Shown: positions 25,624-35,801, numbered from the stretch's first letter. The stretch is DNA of 64,000 bases from Crocinitomicaceae bacterium (GCA_024643725.1 JAHEMJ010000015.1:300308-364307), one strand, 5' to 3'. The notes: generated from the sequence alone by a model not told the origin. Made by a program: numbers and translations.

Positions 25624-25625
25624 GC

Positions 25626-26720
25626 ATGAAAGTAGCAGACATCGTACATTACCTCGAAGCAACTTTTCCATTGTCATTGCAGGAATCCTATGATAACGCT
25701 GGACTAATCTGCGGACGCATGGACCAAGAAGTGTCTGGCGCTTTGCTTTGTTTAGACAGCATAGAAACAACTGTCGATGAAGCGATTTCGAAAAAATGTG
25801 AATTGATTATCGCTCATCATCCGATTGTATTCAAGGGCCTCAAAAAAATCACAGGTGCGTCTTATGTTGAGCGCGTCATTGAAAAATGTATTCTTCATGG
25901 CATTTCGCTTTACGCAATTCACACCAACTTGGATAATCACATTGATGGAGTAAATGCGGCCATTGCCAAACGCATCGGATTAGTACATCAACGGATTTTG
26001 CGTCCAATGTCGAATCAATTGTACAAATTGGTTGTCTATGTCCCGAAGGATGCCTTAAATACTTTGGATCAGGCCATTTTTGAAGCTGGTGCTGGATCTA
26101 TCGGTAATTATTCGGATTGTCATTTTCGTTCGGAAGGAACGGGAACTTTTCGTCCAAATGACCGAGCGAATCCAACCATTGGATCAACCGGAATCCGTGA
26201 AGAAGTTCAGGAATATCGCGTGGAATACCTCGTGCCAAAAATGCAGCTAGGAAACGTACTTCGCGCCATGACGAACGCACATCCGTATGAGGAGGTCGCG
26301 CATGAAATTATTTCCATCGAAAATAAAGACCCTAGACTTGGTGCCGGTTTGATTGGAGAACTAGCAGAAAAAGTCGATGCGCTGACCTTTTTAAAATCAT
26401 TAAAATCAAGCTTTAACTGTCAAGTAATTCGTCACACAGCCCTGCTTGACAAACCCATTAAAACCGTCGCTTTGTGTGGTGGTGCCGGAAGTTTTCTGCT
26501 ATCCGATGCCATCCGTGCAAAAGCAGATATCTTTATCACTGGAGACTTCAAATACCATGAGTTTTTCGATGCAGAAAAGCACTTGATTATTGCCGATATT
26601 GGACATTTTGAAAGTGAACAATTCACTCCGCAATTATTAGCTGAGAAACTTAAAGAAAAATTTACTAAATTTGCAGTCCATTTAACTGATTTAAATACGA
26701 ATCCTATTAACTATCTATAG
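25626..26720 (+). CDS. Nif3-like dinuclear metal-centre protein
   Basis: 364 residues, the long form with an inserted PII-like domain between the two Nif3 halves (about 130-230). N-terminal metal-site stretches SYDNAGLICG, IIAHHPIVFKGL and YAIHTNLDNHIDGVN, and C-terminal GGAGSFLLSDA, DIFITGDFKYHEFFDA and IADIGHFESEQF are all present. GTP cyclohydrolase I type 2 is a common database label, but the true role is not settled. It is followed three bases later by a zinc-ribbon coiled-coil gene, a pairing I recall as common in Bacteroidota. Confidence 0.92.
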   Translation: MKVADIVHYLEATFPLSLQESYDNAGLICGRMDQEVSGALLCLDSIETTVDEAISKKCELIIAHHPIVFKGLKKITGASYVERVIEKCILHGISLYAIHTNLDNHIDGVNAAIAKRIGLVHQRILRPMSNQLYKLVVYVPKDALNTLDQAIFEAGAGSIGNYSDCHFRSEGTGTFRPNDRANPTIGSTGIREEVQEYRVEYLVPKMQLGNVLRAMTNAHPYEEVAHEIISIENKDPRLGAGLIGELAEKVDALTFLKSLKSSFNCQVIRHTALLDKPIKTVALCGGAGSFLLSDAIRAKADIFITGDFKYHEFFDAEKHLIIADIGHFESEQFTPQLLAEKLKEKFTKFAVHLTDLNTNPINYL

Positions 26721-26723
26721 AAC

Positions 26724-27476
26724 ATGGCAGCAACGGCAACAAAAAAAGAGGTGACCATCGCACAAAAATTGGACGCACTTTTTGAGCTTCAAAAAATTGA
26801 TTCTGAAATCGATCGCATTCGTACGATCCGTGGTGAGCTTCCATTAGAAGTTCAAGATTTGGAAGATGAAATCAGCGGATTGAACACGCGTGTTGGTAAA
26901 ATCAACGACGAAATCAATGAATTGGAAACAGAGATTGCGGACCGTAAAATTGCATCAAAAGATGCGGAAGCAGCAATTTTAAAGTACAAAGAGCAACAAA
27001 ATAATGTGCGTAACAACCGTGAATTCGAATCACTTTCTAAAGAAATTGAATTCCAAGAGTTGGAAATCAAATTGCACGAGAAAAAATCCAAAGAGGCGAA
27101 ATACAAAATCGACTTGAAAAAAGAAACGTTGGCTGAAGCAACAGAACGTTTAACTTCTAAACAAGGTGATTTAGCATTGAAACAATCTGAGTTAGATGCC
27201 ATCGTTAGCGAGACGCAAAAAGACGAAGATCGTTTGATGAAAGCTTCTGACGATGCAAAAAAGAAAATTGAATCTCGTTTGGTATTTGCTTACGATCGTC
27301 TTCGCGAAAATGCGAAAAATGGTTTAGCAGTTGTACAAGTAATGCGTGGTTCTTGTGGTGGATGTTTCAACAAAATCCCACCTCAACGTCAATTGGACAT
27401 TGTTACTAAAAAGAAAATCATCGTATGTGAACATTGTGGACGCATTTTGGTTCCTGTTGAAGGAACGGAAGCGTAA
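26724..27476 (+). CDS. C4 zinc-ribbon coiled-coil protein (Nif3 neighbour)
   Basis: 250 residues. Most of the protein (about 10-205) is a charged coiled-coil hairpin. The C-terminus has CGGC and CEHC pairs that form a zinc ribbon (GSCGGCFNKIPPQRQLDIVTKKKIIVCEHCGRIL). The NNVRNNREFESLSKEIEFQE stretch is the conserved hairpin tip of the CT398/DUF164 type, whose members bind DNA-related or secretion partners in other bacteria. Role here is unknown; a link to Nif3 is inferred from the three-base spacing. Confidence 0.88.
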   Translation: MAATATKKEVTIAQKLDALFELQKIDSEIDRIRTIRGELPLEVQDLEDEISGLNTRVGKINDEINELETEIADRKIASKDAEAAILKYKEQQNNVRNNREFESLSKEIEFQELEIKLHEKKSKEAKYKIDLKKETLAEATERLTSKQGDLALKQSELDAIVSETQKDEDRLMKASDDAKKKIESRLVFAYDRLRENAKNGLAVVQVMRGSCGGCFNKIPPQRQLDIVTKKKIIVCEHCGRILVPVEGTEA

Positions 27477-27493
27477 ACAGCAACTATTGATAT

Positions 27494-27524
27494 AAAAAAA
27501 GCTTCCCAAGGGAAGCTTTTTTTT
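27494..27524. terminator. Bidirectional terminator between the zinc-ribbon gene and dnaE
   Basis: A strong stem (AAAAAAAGCTTCCC / GGGAAGCTTTTTTT) between convergent genes. Confidence 0.92.
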
Positions 27525-27529
27525 GCGTT

Positions 27530-30500
27530 TTAGTTTAATCGGAAATCAACATCCATTTTTGCTAGCTCCTTGAACAAAGCCGAAGATGGTTGGACCTTCA
27601 CACTTCGCGAAGGAAGATTTACCTCATACCCTTCAACCGGATCATAAACGGTAAAATGCAATTGACAATTCCCTTGGTTTTGATTGAACAATTCATTCAA
27701 TTTATCAATCATTAAATGATCAACCTCTTTGGACGAAAATTTCAGATGCAGGCTTTTGGTGCGTTTTTCACGTAAATCCTGGAGTAAATCGATGCTGTGC
27801 ACGACAAATTCAGGTTGCTGACGAAAACGTGGGATCTCAATGCGGCCTTTCATCGTAATAAAGGTTCCAGGCTCCATAAAATGCTTATATTTCAAATAAT
27901 TCTCTTTAAACAAATTCAAGCGAAAAGCATCTTGATAATCCTCCACTGTGAGTGTTCCGAAACCATCACCGTGTTTGGTAAATCGATGTTCACCATTCGT
28001 AACAATCGCCGCAATCAATAAATCGCGTCCTCGGTATTGTTCTAAATCATTCAACATGGCAATATTACCCGTGCAAAATGAATCAATTTCTATTTTAAAA
28101 TCATCCAAAGGATGTCCAGAAATGAAAATCCCCACCACTTCTTTCTCGCGATTCAACTTATAAATTGCCGGCCATTCCTCGCATTTAGGAACCTGAGGTT
28201 CAGGCATGCTCGTTCCAGTTGATTCTCCAAACATAGAAGCTTGTGCCGAATTTTCTTGTTCTTGGAAACTCGCGCCATAGCGTACAGCATTCTCCAAGAA
28301 ACTTTTTCCGCTAGCATCATTTGCAAAATACTGTGCGCGATGAACACCTGGAAAGGAATCAAATCCACCTGCATAGGCCAAACTCTCAAATGCACGTTTA
28401 TTACAAACACGTAAACTAACGCGTTTTGTCATGTCGAAAATCGATGTAAATGATCCATTCTTGCGTTCCGCTACAATCGCTTCCACCGGTGCCGACCCTA
28501 GTCCTTTGATCGCTCCCAATCCAAAGCGAATCGCTCCTGCTTGGTTCACGGAAAACGTGAAACTTGATTCGTTCACATCTGGACCTAAAACTGGAACTCC
28601 CATGCGGCGACATTCCTCCATAAAGAAAGAAACTTGTTTGATGTCGTTCATGTTATTACTCAGTACCGAAGCCATGTATTCAGCCGGATAGTTCGCTTTT
28701 AAGTATGCCGTCTGATAAGCAACCCATGCGTAACATGTCGAGTGAGATTTGTTGAAGGCATAGGATGCAAATGCTTCCCAGTCCTTCCAAATTTTCTCCA
28801 AAGTTTCCGCTTTGTGCCCTTTTCCACTTGCGCGTTCAATAAATGTAGGCTTCATTTTATCCAAGACCTTACGATCTTTCTTACCCATCGCTTTACGCAA
28901 AGTATCCGCTTCACCTTTCGTGAAATCCGCCAATTTCTGTGACAAGAGCATTACTTGCTCCTGATACACGGTAATTCCATACGTTTCTTTCAGATACTCC
29001 TCACAGTCGGCCAAATCGTAGATAATTTCCTCTTCTCCATGCTTACGTTTACAATAAGATGGAATGTATTCCATTGGACCCGGACGATACAAGGCATTCA
29101 TGGCAATTAAATCAGCAAACGCCGTTGGTTTTAATTCCTTTAAGTGTTTTTGCATTCCCGGCGACTCGTATTGGAAAATACCAACTGTTTCCCCACGTTG
29201 GAAAAGTGCATAGGTCAACTCATCATCTATCGGAAATTCATCTGGATCTAATTCAATCCCTTTGTTCTCTTTGACCAAGCGCACTGCATCTTTAATGAGT
29301 GTCAAGGTCTTCAATCCCAAGAAGTCCATTTTCAATAATCCCGCTGACTCTGCAACTGAGTTGTCGTACTGCGTACATACCATGTCAGAGTCCTTCGCTG
29401 TAGCTACCGGGACAAAGTTTGTCAAATCATCCGGTGTGATAATGACTCCACATGCGTGAATTCCAGTATTTCGAACGGAACCTTCAATTTCGGTTGCTTT
29501 TTGAAGTACGCGTCCTTGTAAATCTGATCCCGCAGCGATGCGACGAAGTTCCTTGGCATTTGCCACCGCTTCTTGATTTTTCAATTTATCCACCAACTCT
29601 GTTTCCGAGAAGGAGAATATTTTTTTCAGTGAAAGATCGGGTATTAATTTGGCTAGTCGATCCGCTTCCGGTAAAGGCAAGTTCATCACCCTTGCCGTAT
29701 CGCGAATGGCGGATTTTGCTGCCATCGTTCCATAGGTAATGATTTGCGCCACTTGATTTGCGCCGTATTTATTGATGACATATTCAATCACGCGTCCACG
29801 TCCCTCATCATCGAAGTCAATATCGATATCTGGCATGGAAACACGATCTGGATTCAAGAAACGCTCAAAGAGTAGATCGTATTTAATTGGATCTACATTG
29901 GTAATTCCAATGCAATAGGCAACGGCGGACCCTGCCGCAGAACCACGTCCCGGTCCAACCGAAACGTTCATTTGTCGCGCGGCATGACAAAAATCCTGCA
30001 CAATCAAGAAGTAACCGGGATACCCCGTTTTCTCAATGGTTGCCAACTCAAAATCGATTCGCTCCTGAATTTCCGGAGTGATTTCCTTGTAGCGTTTTTT
30101 CGCCCCTTCGTATGTCAAGTGACGCAAGAATGCATTTTCTCCGCGTTTTCCACCATCCAACGCATCCTCCGGTGAAATAAATTCAGTAGGAATATCGAAT
30201 GCGGGCAAAAGTACTTCTCGTGCCAACGGATACGGTTCACATTTCTCAATGATTTCCTGAACGTTTAAAATGGCTTCCGGTAAATCTGCAAATAGGGAAA
30301 CCATTTCCTCGGTGGACTTGAAATAATATTGATCATTTTCCAAGCCATATCGGAATCCACGTCCTTTACCTTTCGGTGTTTCAACCAGTTCGTTGTCCTT
30401 CACGCACAATAAAACATCGTGAGCCTGTGCATCCGTTTGATTCAGGTAATACGTATTGTTCGTCGCAACGATTTTCACCTCATGTTGTCGTGCTAATTGC

Positions 30501-31885
30501 ACCAAAATCGGATTGACGCGGTCTTCTGTCTCCAAGTGATGTCGACTTAATTCGATGTAAAAGTCCGAACCAAATTGCGCTTTCCACCATCGTAATGCTT
30601 CCTCCGCTTGTTTCTCTCCGACATTTAAAATCAAATTTGGGATTTCACCATAAAGATTTCCAGAAAGTACAATGATGTCCTCTTTGTATTGTTCAATGAC
30701 CGCTTTGTCGATTCGCGGCACATAGTACATGCCTTTCGTATAGGCAATCGAAGCCAATTTAATTAGGTTTTGATAACCGTTTTTATTTTTCGCTAATAGC
30801 ACTACTTGATAGCCGTTATCCTTGACGCTTTTATCTGTCAAATTTCGACAGACGTTAAACTCACATCCAATTATCGGGATGATTTCTTCTTTGTCGTAAG
30901 GCTCGCCATTTTCCTCTGCCAATTTGCGTTCTTCGCGGACTTTTGCATTATAGCTACTCGCTGCTTTTTCAAAATGAAACGCCGCCATCATATTTCCAGT
31001 ATCCGTCAAGGCAACGGCGGATTGATTCAAAGCTGCTGCTTTTTGAATTAATTGTCCAACCTCTGCGGTGGATTGCAAAATGGAATACTGTGTATGGTTG
31101 TGTAAATGCGCAAATTTGACACCGGATAATTTTTCCGATGAAACAGGAGAAACCGGTGTTTGAACCACTTCTTTCTCTTTTTGCGCTTCGCGTAATTTTG
31201 CGCTTTCTGCTTTTAAATTGACATGTTGTAATCCAATCGTTTGAATCTGAGCTGGATTCGCCGTTTTGTACGATTCAAAATAGCCCGGTTCCTGAAGGAG
31301 TTCTTCTAGCGTGTAATGTTCCTTTCGAATTAACTCTAAGAAACAACGTGTGGTTGACTCAACATCGGCTGTAGCGTTGTGCGCCTCATTAAATCCAACA
31401 TGAAATAAAAAATCGTGTAATTCCGTAAGCGTTGGTAATTTGAATTTTCCTCCGCGTCCACCAGGCAATTGACAAAGTTCCGCTGTACGCTCCGTACAAG
31501 TATCCAATATCGGCAATGTCAATGGTGTCTCTTCCTCCATTCGGAAATACTCACAACCCATGACATTTACGTCAAATCGAACGTTATGTCCAACAATAAA
31601 ATCTGCTTTTTCCAGCGCCTTTTTGAACAAGAACAAAACATCCCCAAGGTCTTCACCTGCTAAACTCGCAAGTTCCGTTGAAATGCCGTGAATTTGTTCT
31701 GATTGAAAAGGAATATTAAATCCATCAGGACGAATTAAAAAGTCCTTTTGTTCCACCAAGGTCCCATCTGACTCATGTAATTGCCATGCAAGTTGCACGA
31801 CACGCGGCCAGTTAGACGTATCCGAAATCGGAGCGTTATAATCTCTTGGTAATCCAGTCGTTTCGGTGTCAAAAATCAGGTACAT
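27530..31885 (-). CDS. dnaE: DNA polymerase III alpha subunit with fused proofreading exonuclease
   Basis: The 1451-residue replicative polymerase. An N-terminal DnaQ-like 3'-5' exonuclease occupies about 1-190 (YLIFDTETTGLP, VGHNVRFDVNV, HNATADVEST). A linker leads to the PHP domain at about 255 (FAHLHNHTQYSILQS). The family-C catalytic core has GPGRGSAAGSAVAYCIGI and the aspartates of PDIDIDFDD near 680. The C-terminal part has helix-hairpin-helix and OB segments. The exonuclease fusion is the standard form in Bacteroidota, so proofreading may not need a separate epsilon subunit. A near-consensus TAACTTTA box lies at 31908-31915. Confidence 0.97.
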   Translation of the reverse strand: MYLIFDTETTGLPRDYNAPISDTSNWPRVVQLAWQLHESDGTLVEQKDFLIRPDGFNIPFQSEQIHGISTELASLAGEDLGDVLFLFKKALEKADFIVGHNVRFDVNVMGCEYFRMEEETPLTLPILDTCTERTAELCQLPGGRGGKFKLPTLTELHDFLFHVGFNEAHNATADVESTTRCFLELIRKEHYTLEELLQEPGYFESYKTANPAQIQTIGLQHVNLKAESAKLREAQKEKEVVQTPVSPVSSEKLSGVKFAHLHNHTQYSILQSTAEVGQLIQKAAALNQSAVALTDTGNMMAAFHFEKAASSYNAKVREERKLAEENGEPYDKEEIIPIIGCEFNVCRNLTDKSVKDNGYQVVLLAKNKNGYQNLIKLASIAYTKGMYYVPRIDKAVIEQYKEDIIVLSGNLYGEIPNLILNVGEKQAEEALRWWKAQFGSDFYIELSRHHLETEDRVNPILVQLARQHEVKIVATNNTYYLNQTDAQAHDVLLCVKDNELVETPKGKGRGFRYGLENDQYYFKSTEEMVSLFADLPEAILNVQEIIEKCEPYPLAREVLLPAFDIPTEFISPEDALDGGKRGENAFLRHLTYEGAKKRYKEITPEIQERIDFELATIEKTGYPGYFLIVQDFCHAARQMNVSVGPGRGSAAGSAVAYCIGITNVDPIKYDLLFERFLNPDRVSMPDIDIDFDDEGRGRVIEYVINKYGANQVAQIITYGTMAAKSAIRDTARVMNLPLPEADRLAKLIPDLSLKKIFSFSETELVDKLKNQEAVANAKELRRIAAGSDLQGRVLQKATEIEGSVRNTGIHACGVIITPDDLTNFVPVATAKDSDMVCTQYDNSVAESAGLLKMDFLGLKTLTLIKDAVRLVKENKGIELDPDEFPIDDELTYALFQRGETVGIFQYESPGMQKHLKELKPTAFADLIAMNALYRPGPMEYIPSYCKRKHGEEEIIYDLADCEEYLKETYGITVYQEQVMLLSQKLADFTKGEADTLRKAMGKKDRKVLDKMKPTFIERASGKGHKAETLEKIWKDWEAFASYAFNKSHSTCYAWVAYQTAYLKANYPAEYMASVLSNNMNDIKQVSFFMEECRRMGVPVLGPDVNESSFTFSVNQAGAIRFGLGAIKGLGSAPVEAIVAERKNGSFTSIFDMTKRVSLRVCNKRAFESLAYAGGFDSFPGVHRAQYFANDASGKSFLENAVRYGASFQEQENSAQASMFGESTGTSMPEPQVPKCEEWPAIYKLNREKEVVGIFISGHPLDDFKIEIDSFCTGNIAMLNDLEQYRGRDLLIAAIVTNGEHRFTKHGDGFGTLTVEDYQDAFRLNLFKENYLKYKHFMEPGTFITMKGRIEIPRFRQQPEFVVHSIDLLQDLREKRTKSLHLKFSSKEVDHLMIDKLNELFNQNQGNCQLHFTVYDPVEGYEVNLPSRSVKVQPSSALFKELAKMDVDFRLN

Positions 31886-31994
31886 GTGCTGTCTAAAAAA
31901 GGAACTTTAAAGTTAGGGATTTGTCCGTCAATTTTTTCCCATTGTTGAAAACTATTCTTGTGTGTATTTGACTACTTTTATCCAAAATTCAATC

Positions 31995-32672
31995 ATGCGA
32001 CTTCTCCTTTTACTGGCGCTTTTCACGTTTCAGTTCGAAAGCTTTGGACAATTCAAAGAATCGGATTATCATTGCCACAGGGACTCCGTGATTTTACAGA
32101 CAACATATGGTAGTGTCTACATTACGCAAGATCACAGCTGCAACTTATATCAATGGCTTTGTCCGGATCCAAAAGGATGGATGAAAAAAAACAACATCGA
32201 AGAGAATTTTCCAGAGATAGCGCATTTCTTGAACCCGCAACAGTCCATAGGTAATTTTCCGCGATACTGGAATAATTTATATGCATACCATGGGAAATAT
32301 TATGTGTATGGTCCAAGTGATTGGATGGCGAACCGCCCAGACTACATTTCAGATTCTTTCTTGGTTGAAATCGCTTCAGACATCACGTATTTCCGCATAA
32401 AAAAGACGGAGCTTATTCGTGCTTCTGAATGCTTACTAACCCTCGATTTATATGGTGAAGAGGCCACTTTACGCATTCGCTTACTTGCATTCCCAGAAGG
32501 CGCATCGCTTTGGGAATATGCGATTAAAAATGAATCTTGGTCCGAATTAAAAGTGTCGAGCGATTCCGTTCGTAACTTCGATATGATCAACAATGACTGT
32601 GTCAATCAAAAATGTTTTCAAGAATTTACATTTGATTCAATCGATTTCAGTCACTTGAAGTTTAAGGATTAG
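31995..32672 (+). CDS. Exported protein of unknown function
   Basis: 225 residues from ATG 31995, which gives a clean signal peptide (MRLLLLLALFTFQFESFGQ). An upstream GTG at 31962 would put extra residues before it. The mature part contains scattered Cys and Trp residues (HCHRDS, CNLYQWLCPDPKGW, NNDCVNQKCF) that could form disulfides outside the cytoplasm. No family is recognised. The 3' end overlaps the convergent aminotransferase gene by four bases. A near-consensus TACTTTTA box lies at 31973-31980. Confidence 0.65.
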   Translation: MRLLLLLALFTFQFESFGQFKESDYHCHRDSVILQTTYGSVYITQDHSCNLYQWLCPDPKGWMKKNNIEENFPEIAHFLNPQQSIGNFPRYWNNLYAYHGKYYVYGPSDWMANRPDYISDSFLVEIASDITYFRIKKTELIRASECLLTLDLYGEEATLRIRLLAFPEGASLWEYAIKNESWSELKVSSDSVRNFDMINNDCVNQKCFQEFTFDSIDFSHLKFKD

Positions 32673-33529
32673 AGTCCGAGCTGTCTTTCCCAATAATCAT
32701 TCAATAAAACCACAAGTTTACGCGCCATGTTGTTTTGAAAACGCTTGGTGCGATAACCGCCAATCCAATTGATTCCTCGGATGGCATTGGTCACTAAAAT
32801 CTCATCCGCAGCTAAAACGTTTTGAGGAAGAATGGCACATTCGTATACTTTGATTCCGTTAGCTAGTGCCAGGTTAATGATTTGCATGCGCATGGTTCCC
32901 GCCAAACAGCCTTCATCTAAGCCCGGTGTATACAACACGCCATTACTCACAATGAAAATATTGCAACTCGAAGTTTCCAGAATGTTCCCGCGTTCATTCA
33001 CCAAAAACAAATCGTCTAATCCTTTGTCCTTCGCTGCAAGCGCAGCCATGACGTATGTTAATCCAGACTTTGTTTTGTAGTTGGATAAAAAGTTCTTTTG
33101 CAATTTGATGTCTTGGTAGATATCCACTTCAAGACCTTTGGCATTCAGTTCAAAGTGATTCACATCGTACGGATAGACCTCGATGTAAAACGTACATTCA
33201 TTCGATTCAGGCAAATAGGCTCCTCCGGAAACACGATCCAAAGACAAGCGACATCTTCCGCCTTCCACAATGCCTGAACGCTGGCACAATTCCAAGACTT
33301 TTGCCTCGAAAAATTCCGTAGTGAAATACGATGGGGTGCGCATTTTAATCACTTTCGCGCCATCCAACATACGTTTCACATGGTTATCCATATTCAAGGG
33401 TTTTCCATTGATTAAACGGATGCTTTCAAATACTCCGTCCCCGTATAAATGTCCGCGATTTCCCGGATGAATAGTAGGCGCATCATTCGAAAGAATGGTA
33501 CCATTGTTATTTATGTAAAGCAATGCCAT
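32669..33529 (-). CDS. Class IV aminotransferase (branched-chain aminotransferase / aminodeoxychorismate lyase type)
   Basis: A 286-residue PLP enzyme of fold type IV. Motifs: GDGVFESIRLINGKP, the PLP-lysine region NYKTKSGLTYVMAALAAK, the phosphate-binding glutamate region NERGNILETSSCNIFIV, and LAGTMRMQI. Sequence alone does not decide between a branched-chain aminotransferase, 4-amino-4-deoxychorismate lyase and a D-amino-acid transaminase. It follows the rhomboid gene on the same strand by 17 bases. Confidence 0.85.
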   Translation of the reverse strand: MALLYINNNGTILSNDAPTIHPGNRGHLYGDGVFESIRLINGKPLNMDNHVKRMLDGAKVIKMRTPSYFTTEFFEAKVLELCQRSGIVEGGRCRLSLDRVSGGAYLPESNECTFYIEVYPYDVNHFELNAKGLEVDIYQDIKLQKNFLSNYKTKSGLTYVMAALAAKDKGLDDLFLVNERGNILETSSCNIFIVSNGVLYTPGLDEGCLAGTMRMQIINLALANGIKVYECAILPQNVLAADEILVTNAIRGINWIGGYRTKRFQNNMARKLVVLLNDYWERQLGL

Positions 33530-33546
33530 AGCGAATCAATAGCGGA

Positions 33547-34149
33547 TTAGTAAAACAAATGTACAAATTGCAATCCTTTTTGCGCATCCAACATCAGGAC
33601 AAATAAAATTCCAAAAATGGCTCCTCCAATGTGCGCATCGTGAGCGATTCCAGTATTTCCCTTCTTCATGGAATAATATTCAAAAAACAAATACAGTGGT
33701 CCAAACAAATAAGCAGGAATCGGAATGGGGATAAACATGAGAGAAAGTGAAAGTGTTGGATTCCATAAAATGACCGCAAATAATACCGCCGAAACTGCCC
33801 CAGAAGCTCCTAAACTTCGGTATCCAGGTTGATCTTGGTGTTTGATCATCGGAAACAAGGTGGCGGCCACCATTCCGAGAAAATACAATGCACAAAAATA
33901 AACGATCCCCGCTTTTCCATACAATTCCATCCATGCTAAATACAGGTATTCACCCATGAAATAAAGGGTCATCATGTTGAATGCCAAGTGTGGAATATCC
34001 GCATGAATAAATCCATGCGTTAACAAACGGTCATATTCCTGCTGATGTTTGACGCGATATGGAACAAACAACATGCGTTCTTTCAATTCGAGATTTTTAT
34101 CTGCCCAAAGCGAAATAATAATTGTTCCTACAAGAATAATCAATAACAT
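33547..34149 (-). CDS. Rhomboid family intramembrane serine protease
   Basis: 200 residues with six or so hydrophobic segments. The catalytic serine is Ser116 in GASGAVSAV. The catalytic histidine is probably His173 in HDAHIGGAIFG. The conserved HGFIHADIPHLAFNMM (His-x4-His-x2-Asn type loop before TM2) is present. It cleaves membrane proteins within the bilayer by family; the substrate is unknown. It is divergent from the L,D-transpeptidase gene and leads into the aminotransferase gene. Confidence 0.92.
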   Translation of the reverse strand: MLLIILVGTIIISLWADKNLELKERMLFVPYRVKHQQEYDRLLTHGFIHADIPHLAFNMMTLYFMGEYLYLAWMELYGKAGIVYFCALYFLGMVAATLFPMIKHQDQPGYRSLGASGAVSAVLFAVILWNPTLSLSLMFIPIPIPAYLFGPLYLFFEYYSMKKGNTGIAHDAHIGGAIFGILFVLMLDAQKGLQFVHLFY

Positions 34150-34216
34150 AAGCGAAATTCAATGAATTGTTTTACCTTTCAACGAGTTATCGAAGTTAAG
34201 GATAATCCAAACAGGC

Positions 34217-35797
34217 ATGAAAGTATTCGCAGCGATTTTCATTTTCTTTCTTCTCTTTTCCTGCCAGGAGGGAAAAGCACCGGTTGAAAAAAATTTTTTG
34301 GTGGACACTACGCTCACGGTGAACCAAAAGATGGAACGCATCGTAACAGCGAGTTACCTAAGTCATCTTTCGGTCGATTCAACGATTCAAAAAGAAATCA
34401 TCGCTTTTTATTCCGCCCGACATTACTATCCAGTGTTGGCGAATGATTCCACTTTAACGGATAGAGGTTTGGAATTGAGTCGTAGTTTAGAAGCATCCAT
34501 TCGATTCGGCATTCCAAGTTCACGGTTAATTGCCATTTCAAAAAAACTGCATCCCCTCGAAAAAGAAGTGTTGCTTTTAAGCAATTTTGCCTCCGCGAGT
34601 ACCGACATCCGAAAAGGATTCATCGATTTCGAAAAACAAAAACTCCGACCAAAATCAGTGGATAAATCGCTTTTTTCACGTGCTTGGTATCAAAGCAAGT
34701 CAGCACCATTTGACAAGGTTCTGCTTGCACAGGGTCCAATCGATACCAATTACCGCTTTTTAGCGCAACACTTTTTCCATTATTGTGACACTGCATACTT
34801 GGACGCTAAAATCATCCGTGTTCAAGAAGAGAAAGATCACGAAAAGCGGGCCTTTGATCAAGCTACGGCATCCTTACTTTCGAAAAGGTATTTGTCCGAA
34901 CAGGCTGACAGCCTCACAGTGCGTTCAGCGATTAAGCAATTTCAAAAGGACAATGGTTTGCGTCCGGATGGACAACTCAGTGAAGCAACAGCGAAAGCAT
35001 TGACGGAAAGTACGCTTGAAAAAGTCCTGCGAGGTGCCATCTCCTTAGATCGCATGCGTCAAAAATCCGACACTTTAGAGAAATACGTACGCATCAACAT
35101 CCCTTCCTTTGAATTATTCTTCTTTGCTAAGGACAGTTTAAAGAGTCACCACCGTGTCATTGTTGGAAAAGTCACCAATCAAACACCTACGTTGAGCTCT
35201 AACATCAACCGAATTGTTTGTTTTCCGTTTTGGAAAGTTCCATCCTCCATTTGTCAGAAAGAAATTTTACCCGCGTTAAAATCCAATCGAAACTATCTGG
35301 CGAAAAACCACATGAAAATCATGCGTGGTAAGGACAAAGAAGCGAATCCTGATAAAGTAAATTGGAAAAAAATCAAAGCGAACACCTTTCCGTATACCGT
35401 CATTCAACAACCAGGAATCGATAACAGTTTAGGAATTATCAAGTTTGAATTTCCCAATCCTTTCAGCGTGTACGTGCACGACACGCCTTCGAAAAGTCTT
35501 TTCAATCAAAGTTATCGAAGTTATTCCCATGGATGCATGCGCTGTGAGCATCCAGTTGAATTAGCGAAAGTCATGCTTCAGTACGACAGTTTAGGAACGA
35601 AGGGAAATCCACTAACGCCAGATTCCTTGGACAGTCTTTTGACCTTGAAACAAAATTATCCGATTAAACTAATGAGTGAAATCCCAATCTTTGTGGAATA
35701 CCAAACGGTCGTTGCAGATCGAACGGGGATATATTTCCACCACGACCTGTATGGACGCGAAACAGCACTTGTGAAAATCTTATTGAACGGTAAATAA
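34217..35797 (+). CDS. L,D-transpeptidase lipoprotein (YcbB-like)
   Basis: 526 residues. The signal sequence ends in LLFSC, so it is probably a lipoprotein. A peptidoglycan-binding motif lies in the middle (AIKQFQKDNGLRPDGQLSEATAKAL). The YkuD catalytic domain near the C-terminus has YVHDTPSKSLFNQSYRSYSHGCMRCEHP, where the first cysteine (near residue 440) is the nucleophile. It forms 3-3 crosslinks in peptidoglycan by family. A second cysteine sits two residues after the catalytic one. Confidence 0.9.
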   Translation: MKVFAAIFIFFLLFSCQEGKAPVEKNFLVDTTLTVNQKMERIVTASYLSHLSVDSTIQKEIIAFYSARHYYPVLANDSTLTDRGLELSRSLEASIRFGIPSSRLIAISKKLHPLEKEVLLLSNFASASTDIRKGFIDFEKQKLRPKSVDKSLFSRAWYQSKSAPFDKVLLAQGPIDTNYRFLAQHFFHYCDTAYLDAKIIRVQEEKDHEKRAFDQATASLLSKRYLSEQADSLTVRSAIKQFQKDNGLRPDGQLSEATAKALTESTLEKVLRGAISLDRMRQKSDTLEKYVRINIPSFELFFFAKDSLKSHHRVIVGKVTNQTPTLSSNINRIVCFPFWKVPSSICQKEILPALKSNRNYLAKNHMKIMRGKDKEANPDKVNWKKIKANTFPYTVIQQPGIDNSLGIIKFEFPNPFSVYVHDTPSKSLFNQSYRSYSHGCMRCEHPVELAKVMLQYDSLGTKGNPLTPDSLDSLLTLKQNYPIKLMSEIPIFVEYQTVVADRTGIYFHHDLYGRETALVKILLNGK

Positions 35798-35801
35798 TTC
35801 C

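Noticed and set aside
27530..31885. DnaE-exonuclease fusion as a novelty
   Set aside because: It is striking compared with E. coli, but this fusion is, as far as I know, the normal Bacteroidota form of DnaE.
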